64,000 nt of DNA from Lonepinella sp042468235 (GTDB taxonomy: Bacteria > Pseudomonadota > Gammaproteobacteria > Enterobacterales > Pasteurellaceae): contig NZ_CP170386.1 in the NCBI RefSeq assembly GCF_042468235.1, positions 1,550,001 to 1,614,000 of the forward strand, written 5' to 3'. The notes beneath the pieces are model-generated. The model did not search any database. It had not been told where the DNA came from and saw only the letters and a program-made list of their open reading frames with translations. Shown piece after piece: positions 10,224 through 20,497 of this stretch; the first letter of the stretch is position 1; each line of letters begins with the position of its first letter. The translations under genes were made by a program, and so were the position numbers.

Positions 10224-11581
10224 TATAAAATCATCTTAATTAATTTATCCGCTTTAATACGAGCAAAACGTTTCAATAAGCGTTGCACCGGCTCCGGATA
10301 CTGTTCCATGGTGTCGAGTTCCGAATAATGTTTTACGATTGTGGTATATCGACGAATTTCACTTAATTCTTGTTGTATTTTCGGTTGTAGTTGCTGCTTG
10401 GGATCAGAAATAAACAACCCATTTTCAGCATCTAACCGCCATGCTCGTGGATTTAAGTTGTTACCCGTCAATAACACATATTTTTTATCCACCCAAATAC
10501 CTTTTAGGTGATAGCTATGATCTTGATCTTTCCATAAACGGACTGTCAAATGCCCATTATTAATTTCATGTTCAAATTTTTTACAGAAAGCACGTAGGTT
10601 TTTCTCATATAAATAAGGTAACCCGCCCGCCATTTTAAAAGGTTCTGACGGTGGAATATAAAAATCGTTAGCGGTTTTATCACCAACAATAATTTCTACC
10701 TGTTTTCCGTCATTTAATAAATCACGGATTTTAATTTGTAACGTGCGAGGAAAGTTAAAATACGGCGTGCAAATGATCAGTTTTTGTTCCACCAGCACAA
10801 ATAAATCTTGGATGGTACGGTTTAATAAATTATCTCTCGCCCCTAAACCGAATAAAGGCGAAATTAATAAATCATCTTGAAATTGCACCGCACTTTCTAA
10901 CTGATATTTTGCATAAGCAATTAAATAACGACGAAAAGACTTAATCTGATGCTTAATTTCTTTAGTTTTTGGACGCTGTTTATCATCTAGCGGTAAAACC
11001 ACATTAGGATCACTTAAATATTGTTGGATAAATCGCACGAAACTATCAGCTAACCGTGGGTTTTTAATTTTTTGATAGCGGTCATAGCGATATTTTTCTT
11101 GCTGATATAAATAGACATTGTTGATACTCGCACCACTGTAAAGCACCGTATCATCAAATACAAAACCTTTAATATGTAATACACCGAACACTTCTCGGCT
11201 ATTAATCGGTACCCCAAAGAACATGGGATCATTGTGGTGTAACGCTCGCTGTTTTGCATACCAATCGGCGTTTGTCGTGCCTTTTTCCGCACCAATAAGA
11301 TTACGTTGAGCGCGATGCCAATCCACCAAGATTTTAACATCTAAATCCGGATTGTTCGCTTTTGCTTGATAAATTTCCGCTAAAATTTCTTCGCCAGCTT
11401 CATCAAATTGCCAGTAAAGTGCGGTGAAATAAATGCGTGTTTTAGCATGACGGATCAATTCAATAATGGCTTGTTTAAATGCTTTTGGACCTGAAATAAA
11501 TTCAATATCATCCGCAACTTGTGGCACATAGTCCATTTTATCAAGATGTTGTTTTGCTTTTTTTAGTCGATTAATAAACAT
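10223..11581 (-). CDS. pssA: CDP-diacylglycerol-serine O-phosphatidyltransferase (phospholipase D family)
   Basis: PssA makes phosphatidylserine from CDP-diacylglycerol and serine, the committed step to phosphatidylethanolamine. The 452 residues (E. coli 451) contain two HKD motifs: H136-x-K138-x4-D143 in 'VLHIKGFVFDD' and H358-x-K360-x4-D365 in 'YHLKGIWVD', each followed by the usual 'GASINN' or 'GNNLNPRAW'. There is no signal peptide, in line with a peripheral, ribosome/membrane-associated enzyme. It is the first gene of pssA-hemCDXY. yfiF lies divergently, as a pssA neighbour does in enterobacteria. Confidence 0.96.
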   Translation of the reverse strand: MFINRLKKAKQHLDKMDYVPQVADDIEFISGPKAFKQAIIELIRHAKTRIYFTALYWQFDEAGEEILAEIYQAKANNPDLDVKILVDWHRAQRNLIGAEKGTTNADWYAKQRALHHNDPMFFGVPINSREVFGVLHIKGFVFDDTVLYSGASINNVYLYQQEKYRYDRYQKIKNPRLADSFVRFIQQYLSDPNVVLPLDDKQRPKTKEIKHQIKSFRRYLIAYAKYQLESAVQFQDDLLISPLFGLGARDNLLNRTIQDLFVLVEQKLIICTPYFNFPRTLQIKIRDLLNDGKQVEIIVGDKTANDFYIPPSEPFKMAGGLPYLYEKNLRAFCKKFEHEINNGHLTVRLWKDQDHSYHLKGIWVDKKYVLLTGNNLNPRAWRLDAENGLFISDPKQQLQPKIQQELSEIRRYTTIVKHYSELDTMEQYPEPVQRLLKRFARIKADKLIKMIL

Positions 11582-11702
11582 AATATTTCTTCACATTACT
11601 CAGCATTATTTTGGTAGTTTACAATATTTATTCATGTATTGGGTAGAAAAAAGCATTTTTTTGCTATAATAGCCCTAATCTTCCTTTATTAGTGGCTACA
11701 TT

Positions 11703-12803
11703 ATGAACAAATCTACACCTTCCCATTTTAGTAAACCTTCTTTTTCGACCGCGTCTAATGAAAAACGTTTTAAACCAACATTTAAACAAGAACGCCAATT
11801 TAATGATCGTTCAGAAAGATCAGAAAAAAACGAAAAATTCACTAAAAATAAACCGCACTTTTCTAATAAAAATCATCGAAATGAGCAACAAAGTGATGAA
11901 AAACGTTTTTCTGATCGTCGTTCAAATAACACAAAACGCTCAAACTACCAACAACCTGTATTAGAACCACAAATCACCGAAACAACCTTAGGTGGGGTAA
12001 AAGTGGTCATAAAATCAACAGGAATAAGCGATAAACCGAGAGAGAAAAAAACGGGTGCGTTATCTCCAAGAGCCCCTGAAAAAATCAAGAAAAATCGTGC
12101 AGAAGAAATGAAGATTTTTGGTGAAAATGCTTGTTTGAGTTTATTTGAACAACGACCGGAAACGATTGTACGAGTTTGGGCAACAGTGGAAATGGCGCAT
12201 AAAATCGGGGAGATTTTTAGTTATTTAGCCAACAATAAAAAAGTCTATCACGTTGTCGATCGAGCTGAATTGGAATTAGTTAGTGGTTCTGAACATCATG
12301 GCGGAATTTGTATGTTAGTGAAAAAACCACGTACATTTACCTTGACCGGCTATGTGGATTTAGCTCGTAAAGCCGATTGTTTAATCATGTTAGACGGTGT
12401 AGCGAATAATCCACAAAATCTAGGAGGAATTTTGCGTACTTGTGCTTTTTATGGCGTGAAAGGTATTATTACTAGCCAACCTGAGATGTTACTCAATGCC
12501 AATACCGCTCGAGTTGCCGAAGGCGGTTTGGAATATGTACATATTTTACAATCCCATGACGGTGAAACTGCATTACAGCAATTACGCCAAGCTGGTTATC
12601 AAATTGTGCATATTAGCCATGAAAAACAAGCACAGAGCATTAATAGCCTACAATTACAAGATAAAGTTGTGTTTGTGTTAGCCAACGGCTGGGCGGTAAA
12701 AGAGGATACTAAGGTCAATTTAAGTTTAGCCAATCCATTAAAAAATGGCTTAAATGTCGCAGTAGCTACTGGCGTGTTGTTGGCGAAGTGGGTGGCGAGA
12801 TAG
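11703..12803 (+). CDS. yfiF: SpoU-family RNA 2'-O-methyltransferase YfiF
   Basis: The C-terminal ~150 residues carry SPOUT/TrmH motifs: 'NPQNLGGILRTCAFYGVKGI' (motif 1), 'FVLANG' (motif 2) and 'NPLKNGLNVAVATGVLLA' (motif 3). A SpoU substrate-binding domain precedes it from ~residue 135. The first ~130 residues are low-complexity and rich in Lys, Asn, Arg and Ser, probably a disordered RNA-contacting tail. Length (366) is near E. coli YfiF (345). In motif 2 the sequence is 'LANGWAVKED' rather than the 'GxEGxG' of RlmB, so the target RNA may differ and activity is unproven. A mosaic repeat begins right after the stop. Confidence 0.85.
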   Translation: MNKSTPSHFSKPSFSTASNEKRFKPTFKQERQFNDRSERSEKNEKFTKNKPHFSNKNHRNEQQSDEKRFSDRRSNNTKRSNYQQPVLEPQITETTLGGVKVVIKSTGISDKPREKKTGALSPRAPEKIKKNRAEEMKIFGENACLSLFEQRPETIVRVWATVEMAHKIGEIFSYLANNKKVYHVVDRAELELVSGSEHHGGICMLVKKPRTFTLTGYVDLARKADCLIMLDGVANNPQNLGGILRTCAFYGVKGIITSQPEMLLNANTARVAEGGLEYVHILQSHDGETALQQLRQAGYQIVHISHEKQAQSINSLQLQDKVVFVLANGWAVKEDTKVNLSLANPLKNGLNVAVATGVLLAKWVAR

Positions 12804-12917
12804 CTACGCCCTGCACTGGCGTACAGGGCTAGGTATAGTAACGATGCTCCGCATCTTGTGTCATCTAGTAGCTACGGAGTAGCGTTACATTCGTAACCCC
12901 GTATGCAAGTACGGGGG
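12804..12917. repeat. Mosaic hairpin array, copy A
   Basis: Four small hairpins follow one another: GCCCTG/CAGGGC (12808-12829), GATGC-TCC-GCATC (12843-12855), GCTAC-GGA-GTAGC (12871-12883) and CCCCGTA...TACGGGG around TGCAAG (12897-12916). Copy B at 16483-16586 has the same four types in the same order, with nearly identical sequence between hairpins 1 and 2. The array sits between convergent yfiF and yfhL. Confidence 0.85.
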
Positions 12918-12923
12918 CTATTA

Positions 12924-13184
12924 TTACAATTTATCCGCATGATGAATTAACACAAAACGTTCCCAAAGTTCTTCTTGGCTTTCTATATGGTCAGGATCGA
13001 GAATAATACATTTAGTAATCGGGCAAACTTTTTGGCAGGTTGGGGTGTCATAATGCCCAACACATTCGGTGCAAAGATTTGGATCAATTTCATAAATATC
13101 ATCACCAATAGAGATCGCATCATTCGGACATTCCGGCAGACACATATCGCAATTTGTGCATTTATCAGTGATGAGTAACGCCAT
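12924..13184 (-). CDS. yfhL: YfhL-type 2[4Fe-4S] ferredoxin
   Basis: The 86-residue protein has the same length as E. coli YfhL and very similar sequence. It carries two cluster motifs: 'CTNCDMCLPECPNDAI' and 'CTECVGHYDTPTCQKVCPITKC', the second with the long insert between the second and third Cys that is characteristic of the Alvin-type ferredoxins. It is cytoplasmic. Its redox partner is not shown by context: it is a single gene on the minus strand between yfiF and the RNase gene. In E. coli the homologue has been linked to tRNA hydroxylation, which I treat as family knowledge only. Confidence 0.93.
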   Translation of the reverse strand: MALLITDKCTNCDMCLPECPNDAISIGDDIYEIDPNLCTECVGHYDTPTCQKVCPITKCIILDPDHIESQEELWERFVLIHHADKL

Positions 13185-13253
13185 AATAATCTCGTGAGTG
13201 AACTAAAAGTAGGCGATTATATAGAATTTTAACATAAATTTAAAGGTTAAGAA

Positions 13254-13997
13254 ATGAAACAAAAACAACAGAAACAACTCGTTCAACTCATTATTGTCGC
13301 TATCGGCTTACTGATTTATTTTGCCATAAACTGGTTTAGAAGTGATGTTCAACACCAACCAACTCAACCAACCACCACAAAACAAGCTCAAAAACAAAAC
13401 AATAGCAATGTAAAGGTTAATCAAAGTGCGGTGAATTCTGATTATGATTTTGTCATGTCTAACGATCCTATCGGACCCAATAAAAATGCTAAGACTGATT
13501 ATTATATGCTTGCATTATCTTGGTCGCCTGCATTCTGTAATAATCAGCAAGAAAAATATGGCAAAAACCTACCTCAGTCTGCTCTTATGCAATGTGGCAC
13601 ACAACAAAAATATGGTTGGGTAATTCATGGGTTATGGCCACAAAATGCTAACGCTCAAAGTACGACTGATCACCCTCGATTTTGTCAAGGGGATTTACCT
13701 GCGGTGGATTATGCGATTATTCAAAATTATTTAACAGAAAGTCCTAGCCCAAATTTATTGCAAGGCGAATGGGAAAAACACGGTGCCTGTGCTTTTAAAA
13801 GTGCAGAAAAATATTTCAAAAAACAACAAGATTTATACCGCAGTTTAGTGTTACCCACAGAACAAATGAACAAAAAAGATTTGTTCCGTTGGATAAAACA
13901 ACACAATACCCAATTAAAAAACGCCTATTTAGCAGCAAGTCGTAGCGAATTATTTATTTGTTATGATTTAAATTGGCAAGTCATAGATTGCAAATAA
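13254..13997 (+). CDS. rna: Ribonuclease T2 family enzyme (RNase I-like), membrane-anchored
   Basis: Both T2 active-site blocks are present: CAS1 'WVIHGLWPQ' (catalytic His ~125) and CAS2 'GEWEKHGACAF' (Glu ~172, His ~176). Several Cys (C95, C114, C144, C179) could form the family's disulphides. Residues ~10-27 are a hydrophobic segment without a clear cleavage site, so it may be an uncleaved periplasmic anchor. A Gln/Thr/Asn-rich linker (31-65) separates it from the enzyme domain. The family cuts RNA without base specificity through a 2',3'-cyclic phosphate. It ends about 100 bp before pgk, an order I recall from H. influenzae. Confidence 0.88.
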   Translation: MKQKQQKQLVQLIIVAIGLLIYFAINWFRSDVQHQPTQPTTTKQAQKQNNSNVKVNQSAVNSDYDFVMSNDPIGPNKNAKTDYYMLALSWSPAFCNNQQEKYGKNLPQSALMQCGTQQKYGWVIHGLWPQNANAQSTTDHPRFCQGDLPAVDYAIIQNYLTESPSPNLLQGEWEKHGACAFKSAEKYFKKQQDLYRSLVLPTEQMNKKDLFRWIKQHNTQLKNAYLAASRSELFICYDLNWQVIDCK

Positions 13998-14098
13998 TTG
14001 ACAATAATTTGATCTAAAGCAGTTACAATACATTAGAGATCTCGCTATAATAAAAAAGATTTACAGTTTTATTATTTTTAACAAAAAGAGGAAACATT

Positions 14099-15274
14099 AT
14101 GTCAGTAATCAAAATGGCAGACCTTGATTTAGCCGGTAAACGTCTTTTCATTCGTGCAGATTTAAATGTGCCAGTCAAAGATGGTAAGGTCACTTCTGAT
14201 GCTCGTATTCGTGCGACCATTCCTACCTTAAAATTAGCCTTACAAAAAGGGGCAAAAGTCATGGTAACTTCTCACTTAGGTCGCCCAACCGAGGGTGAAG
14301 CGTGCCAACCAGAAGATTCATTACAACCTGTTGTTGATTACTTAAACAACGTTTTGGACGTACCTGTTCGTTTAGTAACCGATTATTTAAATGGCGTTGA
14401 TGTTAAAGAAAATGAAATCGTGGTGCTTGAAAATGTACGTGTTAATAAAGGCGAGAAGAAAAACGATCCTGAATTAGGTAAAAAATACGCCGCACTTTGT
14501 GATGTATTTGTAATGGACGCATTCGGTACCGCTCACCGTGCGCAAGCATCAACTTATGGTGTAGCAGAATATGCACCTGTAGCTTGTGCTGGTCCATTAT
14601 TAGCTGCAGAACTTGATGCGTTAGGTAAAGCATTAAAAGAGCCACAACGCCCAATGTTGGCGATTGTGGGTGGTTCAAAAGTATCCACTAAATTAACCGT
14701 GTTAGATAGCCTTTCAAAAATCGCCGACCAAATTATCGTAGGCGGTGGTATCGCTAATACCTTTATCGCAGCTGAAGGTAAAGCAGTCGGTAAATCACTT
14801 TACGAAGAAGATTTAATCCCTGAAGCTCAACGTTTAGCTAAACAAACCAAAATCCCTGTACCAGTAGATGTACGTGTCGGTACAGAATTTTCTGAAACTG
14901 CACCAGCCACTGAAAAATCAGTTGATGATGTAAAAGCTGACGAATCTATTTTCGATATTGGTGACAAAACCGCTGAAGAATTGGCGAAAATCATCAAAGC
15001 GTCAAAAACTATTCTTTGGAACGGTCCAGTAGGCGTGTTTGAATTCCCTAACTTCCGTAAAGGAACTGAAGTGATTTCAAATGCTATCGCTGAAGCCACT
15101 GCAAACGGAGCATTCTCCATCGCGGGGGGCGGTGATACGCTTGCGGCGATCGATTTATTCGGCATTAAAGATAAAATTTCTTATATTTCAACTGGTGGTG
15201 GTGCGTTCTTAGAATTTGTAGAAGGCAAAGTATTACCAGCCGTTGAAATTTTAGAGAAACGTGCAAACGGTTAA
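14099..15274 (+). CDS. pgk: Phosphoglycerate kinase
   Basis: Pgk interconverts 1,3-bisphosphoglycerate/ADP and 3-phosphoglycerate/ATP in glycolysis. The 391 residues include the N-terminal substrate motifs 'RADLNVPVKDGKVTSDARI' and 'TSHLGRP', the 'GGSKVSTKL' block and the C-terminal nucleotide motif 'GGGDTLAAI'. A strong AGAGGAAA site precedes the ATG. fbaA follows 74 bp later on the same strand, as in many gamma-proteobacteria, but a hairpin repeat lies between them. Confidence 0.98.
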   Translation: MSVIKMADLDLAGKRLFIRADLNVPVKDGKVTSDARIRATIPTLKLALQKGAKVMVTSHLGRPTEGEACQPEDSLQPVVDYLNNVLDVPVRLVTDYLNGVDVKENEIVVLENVRVNKGEKKNDPELGKKYAALCDVFVMDAFGTAHRAQASTYGVAEYAPVACAGPLLAAELDALGKALKEPQRPMLAIVGGSKVSTKLTVLDSLSKIADQIIVGGGIANTFIAAEGKAVGKSLYEEDLIPEAQRLAKQTKIPVPVDVRVGTEFSETAPATEKSVDDVKADESIFDIGDKTAEELAKIIKASKTILWNGPVGVFEFPNFRKGTEVISNAIAEATANGAFSIAGGGDTLAAIDLFGIKDKISYISTGGGAFLEFVEGKVLPAVEILEKRANG

Positions 15275-15289
15275 TAACCCCATTCCGTA

Positions 15290-15312
15290 GGGACGGATCG
15301 ATGTATCCGCCC
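15290..15312. repeat. REP-like hairpin between pgk and fbaA
   Basis: GGGACGGAT (15290-15298) pairs with ATCCGCCC (15305-15312) with one bulged A around a 6-base loop. There is no U-run, so it is better read as a short interspersed repeat or mRNA stabiliser than as a terminator. Confidence 0.6.
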
Positions 15313-15348
15313 GTAAAAACAATCAAATTTAAATAAGGAAAAAACAAA

Positions 15349-16425
<1,077 letters not shown>

Positions 16426-16449
16426 TTGTTTAAAATACGCTAAAATAAC

Positions 16450-16480
16450 ACCGCACTATTTTTAATGGTGCGGTTTTTTT
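16450..16480 (+). terminator. fbaA terminator containing a partial uptake signal
   Basis: ACCGCAC (16450-16456) pairs with GTGCGGT (16468-16474), followed by a run of T. The left arm is most of an uptake signal. Confidence 0.85.
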
Positions 16481-16482
16481 AT

Positions 16483-16586
16483 GCCCTAGCGTACAGGGCT
16501 AGGCATGGTGATGATGCTCCGCATCTTAATAAACTGACAAGCCACAGCGTGGCGTAATATGCTTAACCCCGTACGCAAGTACGGGG
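16483..16586. repeat. Mosaic hairpin array, copy B
   Basis: Four hairpins in the same order as copy A: GCCCT/AGGGC (16483-16499), GATGC-TCC-GCATC (16513-16525), GCCAC-AGC-GTGGC (16541-16553) and CCCCGTAC-GCAA-GTACGGGG (16567-16586). Hairpin 3 differs in sequence from copy A but keeps a 5-bp stem and 3-base loop. It ends 14 bp before the start of the next gene. Confidence 0.85.
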
Positions 16587-16600
16587 GGAAAATCGGAAAA

Positions 16601-17857
16601 ATGACAATATTAACTTTTATCAAACAAAATAAAATGCTTGCCTTAACCAACTCTGCGGTTGGACTTTATTTTTTAACTACTTTGCTATTTAAAGGCTCAC
16701 ATAATATCGGCTTTGCGTTGTTAGTCGTAACAGGAATTATTTTTGCCATTTATCATTTTGTTAAAAAACAGCCTGTTGATTTTATTCCACAAGATAAATG
16801 GATAACGATCAGTTTTGTGTTTTATATTCTAGTATTTTTGTTATCACTATTGGTTAATGGTGGCAAAATGAGTGAACTGGATAATCCAAGCCGCGCTTTA
16901 TTAGTTCTACCCCTCATCTTACTATTTATTAAATATCCGCCGAAATTAACGATTTTACTGGTTTGTATTCCTGTTGGTGCAGTGATTGCCGGCATTGTGG
17001 CGTTAATTCATCGCTTTGTGTTGCATTATATCAGAGCATTTGAACACCAAATGCAGATTCAAGCCGGTGATATTGCCATGTCATTAGGTATGTTTAGCTT
17101 TGCTATTGCCTTATATTTTGCTTATAAAAAACAAACAAAATTGACCGCACTTTGCTTTATTGCTTCATTATGCGGTATTTTAGCCAGTTTACTTTCTACC
17201 GCTCGTGGCGGTTGGGTTGGTGTACCTTTTATTTTAGGCATGATCTTTTGGGTTTATCGTAAACAACTATCGAAAAAAGTCGTCGGGATAGTTTCCACGG
17301 TATTAGTGGTATTAATTGCTGTAGCCGTAATGATTCCACAAACCCGAATTACGCAGCGTATTCAACAAATGGAACGAGATATTTCCGTTTATGTCGATAA
17401 AAATAACGCGGGCACTTCCCTAGGTGCCAGATTTGATATGTGGAAAAGTGCGGTGTTAATGGCGAAAGAAAAGCCCTTATTAGGTTGGGGGACCGAAGGA
17501 AGTAATCAACAACGTAAAGAACAAGCGAAACAAAAATTAGTCCATCCAGTGGTAGGGAATTTTACCCACGCCCATAATCAATATTTAGATGATCTTTCTA
17601 AGCGTGGTATTTTAGGATTAATCGTATTGTTCGGTATTTTATTCGTGCCACTTGGTTATTTCTGGAAAAACATGGCATCACAACATGCTACGATAAAATT
17701 AACCGCACTCTTAGGTTCTATCCATATTATTTCAGTCATGTTTTACTGTTTGAGTCAGGGATTTCTTGCACATAACTCGGGGACGATCTTTTATTTTCTC
17801 GTTACTACCATTTTTTATGGAACATTAAAAGAACAAATAAAACAAGCTCAACATTAA
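16601..17857 (+). CDS. O-antigen ligase / Wzy-like membrane protein
   Basis: The 418-residue protein has about ten hydrophobic segments and a large periplasmic loop, the layout of the WaaL/Wzy_C family that transfers glycan from a lipid carrier to lipid A-core or polymerises it. The conserved region includes 'STARGGWVGVPF' and the loop stretch 'HAHNQYLDDLSKRGILGL', which matches the His motif of O-antigen ligases. I start it at the ATG at 16601 (preceded by GGAAAA); an in-frame ATG at 16559 lies inside the mosaic repeat and would add 14 unlikely residues. It stands alone, not in a sugar-biosynthesis cluster, which fits a WaaL-type ligase more than a polymerase. Substrate unknown. Confidence 0.82.
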   Translation: MTILTFIKQNKMLALTNSAVGLYFLTTLLFKGSHNIGFALLVVTGIIFAIYHFVKKQPVDFIPQDKWITISFVFYILVFLLSLLVNGGKMSELDNPSRALLVLPLILLFIKYPPKLTILLVCIPVGAVIAGIVALIHRFVLHYIRAFEHQMQIQAGDIAMSLGMFSFAIALYFAYKKQTKLTALCFIASLCGILASLLSTARGGWVGVPFILGMIFWVYRKQLSKKVVGIVSTVLVVLIAVAVMIPQTRITQRIQQMERDISVYVDKNNAGTSLGARFDMWKSAVLMAKEKPLLGWGTEGSNQQRKEQAKQKLVHPVVGNFTHAHNQYLDDLSKRGILGLIVLFGILFVPLGYFWKNMASQHATIKLTALLGSIHIISVMFYCLSQGFLAHNSGTIFYFLVTTIFYGTLKEQIKQAQH

Positions 17858-17880
17858 GGCGGATAATTCTCCGCCTAATT
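17855..17880. terminator. Bidirectional terminator between ligase-like gene and dgkA
   Basis: AGGCGGA (17857-17863) pairs with TCCGCCT (17870-17876), followed by AATTTTT on the plus strand. It lies between converging genes. Confidence 0.8.
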
Positions 17881-17881
17881 T

Positions 17882-18241
17882 TTAGCCCAAAATCATCAAT
17901 GCCCACACCACCACAAAATTGACAATCGCCATAAAAACTGCCGCCGAACCTTGATCTTTAGCTCTGCCCGATAACTCGTGGCGTTCAGTACCAATACGAT
18001 CAATAGCACACTCCACTGCACTGTTCAGCAACTCCGTTACCAATACAATTAAATACGCCCCAAGCATTAAAGCAATCTCAAATTTGCCATTGCCAAACCA
18101 AAAAGCAAGGGGAACAATAAAAATCCCTAAAAATAATTCGTGGCGAAAAGCTGCTTCATTTTTCACCGCACTTTTTAAGCCCTGCAAGGAATAGCGAGTA
18201 GAATTAATTAAATGGGTCAACCCCGTAGTTTTATCTGTCAT
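17882..18241 (-). CDS. dgkA: Diacylglycerol kinase
   Basis: DgkA phosphorylates diacylglycerol released by membrane-derived glycan metabolism and returns it to phospholipid synthesis. The 119 residues (E. coli 122) have three membrane segments and the signature 'ELLNSAVECAIDRIGTERHELSGRAKDQGSAAVF', here cited in part, with its catalytic Glu and Asp residues. It is the last gene of the recO-rlmD-relA-dgkA set, 15 bp after relA. Confidence 0.96.
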   Translation of the reverse strand: MTDKTTGLTHLINSTRYSLQGLKSAVKNEAAFRHELFLGIFIVPLAFWFGNGKFEIALMLGAYLIVLVTELLNSAVECAIDRIGTERHELSGRAKDQGSAAVFMAIVNFVVVWALMILG

Positions 18242-18256
18242 TTTTATTCTCTTTGT

Positions 18257-20488
18257 TTAAATTCTTTTCACATCAATCACATCATCTAGTTGAGCTAGGC
18301 GAGCTAAGACTTTGCTTAACATCTCCACATTACCTAATTCCAACTCAAGATCTATGGTTGCCACCTGACGTTTTCGGTCGGTACGACTTGAAACGCCACT
18401 GACATTAATTTTATCATTGGCTAATACAGTTGTAATATCACGTAACAAACCGCTACGGTCACTAGCAAGCAATCGCACATTAATATTAAACGAGCCAGAA
18501 AGCTCCTTTCCCCAAGTAGTTTCAATCACACGTTCTTCATTCGCCGTACGTAATTTTTTGAGCTGTTCGCAGTCCGCACGATGAATAGAAATACCTCTCC
18601 CTTGAGTAATATAACCGACAATTTTATCACCTGGAATCGGTTGACAACAACGAGCAATATGGTGCATTAAATTGCCAACGCCATTAACCACCACATAGCC
18701 TTGTTTTTCCGATTTTTGGTTAGAATTAACCGCACTTTTTTGGCTATTCTTTTGGCTAACATGGCGTAAAATTTCTTCGTCTGCCTGCTCTGCCGTTGGC
18801 TTGATTAATTTACCTTGCAAGAAATTAATCAACTGATGCAATTTAATATCGCCACTACCCAAACCATTATATAAATCATCAATTTGTTTTAAGTTATAAC
18901 GTGGCAAGGCATATTGTTCCGCTTGTTTAAGGGTAAGATTCAGGCGACTCAATTCTGCTTCTAGCATTTCTTTGCCAAGTGGAATATTTTTATCCCGATC
19001 GAGTTTTTTAAACCACGCCATAATTTTTGAGCGTGCCTTTTGCGTATGAGTAAACCCTGAATTTGGATTTAACCAATCTCGGCTTGGGTTTGGATTTTTT
19101 TGAGTGATAATTTCGAGTTGATCACCCATTTGCAACTGGTAAGTAAACGGCACGATCCGTCCAGCCACTTTCGCACCAATACAACGATGTCCCACATCAC
19201 TATGAATCGCATAAGCAAAATCTAACGGCGTAGAACCTGTTGGTAAATCTACCACTTCGCCTTTCGGTGTAAACACATAAACACGATCATCAAATACCTG
19301 CGTCCGCATTTCTTCTAGCATTTCGCCACTATCCATAATATCTGCTTGCCACGCTAACAGTTTACGTAACCAAGAAATTTTTTCTTCGTAAGCAGACATT
19401 GAACCCGTAGTGCCTTCTTTATATTTCCAGTGAGCTGCTACGCCCAGCTCTGCGTCATTGTGCATTTGGTGAGTACGAATTTGCACTTCAATCGGCTTAT
19501 CCCCCTCACCCAACACCACCGTATGAATGGACTGATAACCGTTCGGTTTGGGATTGGCAATATAATCATCAAACTGTTCTGCTAAATGCTGATAATGAGT
19601 ATGTACAATGCCAAGTGCGGTGTAACAATCCTGCAAATTGGGGACTAAAATCCGCACCGCTCGAATATCATAAAGTTGCTCAAAGGCAAGGTGTTTTTTC
19701 TGCATTTTTCGCCAAATGCTGTAAATATGTTTCGGTCGTCCATACACATCTACGCTATCAATAGCTTCGTGCAAATAGCCTGACAGTTGATTGACAAAAT
19801 CTTGAATATATTGCTCGCGGTCTAAACGGCGTTCAGCTAATTTATGTGCAATAATCCGATATTGCTCCGACTGCAAATTACGGAAACAATAATCTTCCAA
19901 CTCCCATTTTAACTGACCAATTCCCAAACGATTGGCAAGGGGGGCATAAATATTGCTACATTCTTTGGCAGCGGCAATTTTTTCCGCTTTTGAATAGCGT
20001 TTATCCGCATCACGCAAATAAGTAATCCGTTCCGCTAATTTGATGATCACACAACGGAAATCGTCCACCATTGCCAACAGCATACGGCGGATATTGTCGA
20101 TTTGTAGATTATTATTGGACTGGTTGGCGTTCAGTTGGCGAATATTATTCATTTCCAACACACCTTTGACTAATTTACTGATTTTGCTCCCGAAATCTTC
20201 TTTGACTTGTTCAAGGGTAACGATTTTGGCATGCACGACTGGAAATAACATTGCGGCAAGTAAGGTATCCCCATCCATATTCAGACTATGTAAAATTTCC
20301 ACCATTTCTACACCGTCACGCAAATACCAATGGCTATTTAAGAAAAGCTGATCGGCATTTTCTCTTGCATATCGCCAAGCTCGCATTAGATCATTAGCGA
20401 CTGGCTCAACTAGACCTAAATTTGCACACCAGTGCTGAATACTAAAGTCCTTTGGATTTAATAAGTGAGAACCGCGTACCGCAACCAT
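18257..20488 (-). CDS. relA: RelA, (p)ppGpp synthetase I
   Basis: This ribosome-associated stringent-response enzyme makes pppGpp/ppGpp from ATP and GTP/GDP when uncharged tRNA is bound. Domain order in 743 residues: an HD-like hydrolase region (~50-200) whose HD pair is replaced by 'LFPVVHA', so it should be inactive as in E. coli RelA; the synthetase (~240-370) with 'YDIRAVRILV', 'NPKPNGYQSIHTVV' and 'VEIQIRT'-type sequence; a TGS domain (~400-465, 'VYVFTPKGEVVDLP'); a zinc-finger/CC region with 'CCQPIPGD'; and a C-terminal ACT domain. It is 9 bp after rlmD. Confidence 0.97.
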   Translation of the reverse strand: MVAVRGSHLLNPKDFSIQHWCANLGLVEPVANDLMRAWRYARENADQLFLNSHWYLRDGVEMVEILHSLNMDGDTLLAAMLFPVVHAKIVTLEQVKEDFGSKISKLVKGVLEMNNIRQLNANQSNNNLQIDNIRRMLLAMVDDFRCVIIKLAERITYLRDADKRYSKAEKIAAAKECSNIYAPLANRLGIGQLKWELEDYCFRNLQSEQYRIIAHKLAERRLDREQYIQDFVNQLSGYLHEAIDSVDVYGRPKHIYSIWRKMQKKHLAFEQLYDIRAVRILVPNLQDCYTALGIVHTHYQHLAEQFDDYIANPKPNGYQSIHTVVLGEGDKPIEVQIRTHQMHNDAELGVAAHWKYKEGTTGSMSAYEEKISWLRKLLAWQADIMDSGEMLEEMRTQVFDDRVYVFTPKGEVVDLPTGSTPLDFAYAIHSDVGHRCIGAKVAGRIVPFTYQLQMGDQLEIITQKNPNPSRDWLNPNSGFTHTQKARSKIMAWFKKLDRDKNIPLGKEMLEAELSRLNLTLKQAEQYALPRYNLKQIDDLYNGLGSGDIKLHQLINFLQGKLIKPTAEQADEEILRHVSQKNSQKSAVNSNQKSEKQGYVVVNGVGNLMHHIARCCQPIPGDKIVGYITQGRGISIHRADCEQLKKLRTANEERVIETTWGKELSGSFNINVRLLASDRSGLLRDITTVLANDKINVSGVSSRTDRKRQVATIDLELELGNVEMLSKVLARLAQLDDVIDVKRI

Positions 20489-20497
20489 ATTTTTTCC

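Noticed and set aside
16559..16600. Upstream start of the O-antigen-ligase-like gene
   Set aside because: It is encoded by the mosaic repeat copy B, and the ATG at 16601 has a better ribosome site and a normal N-terminus.
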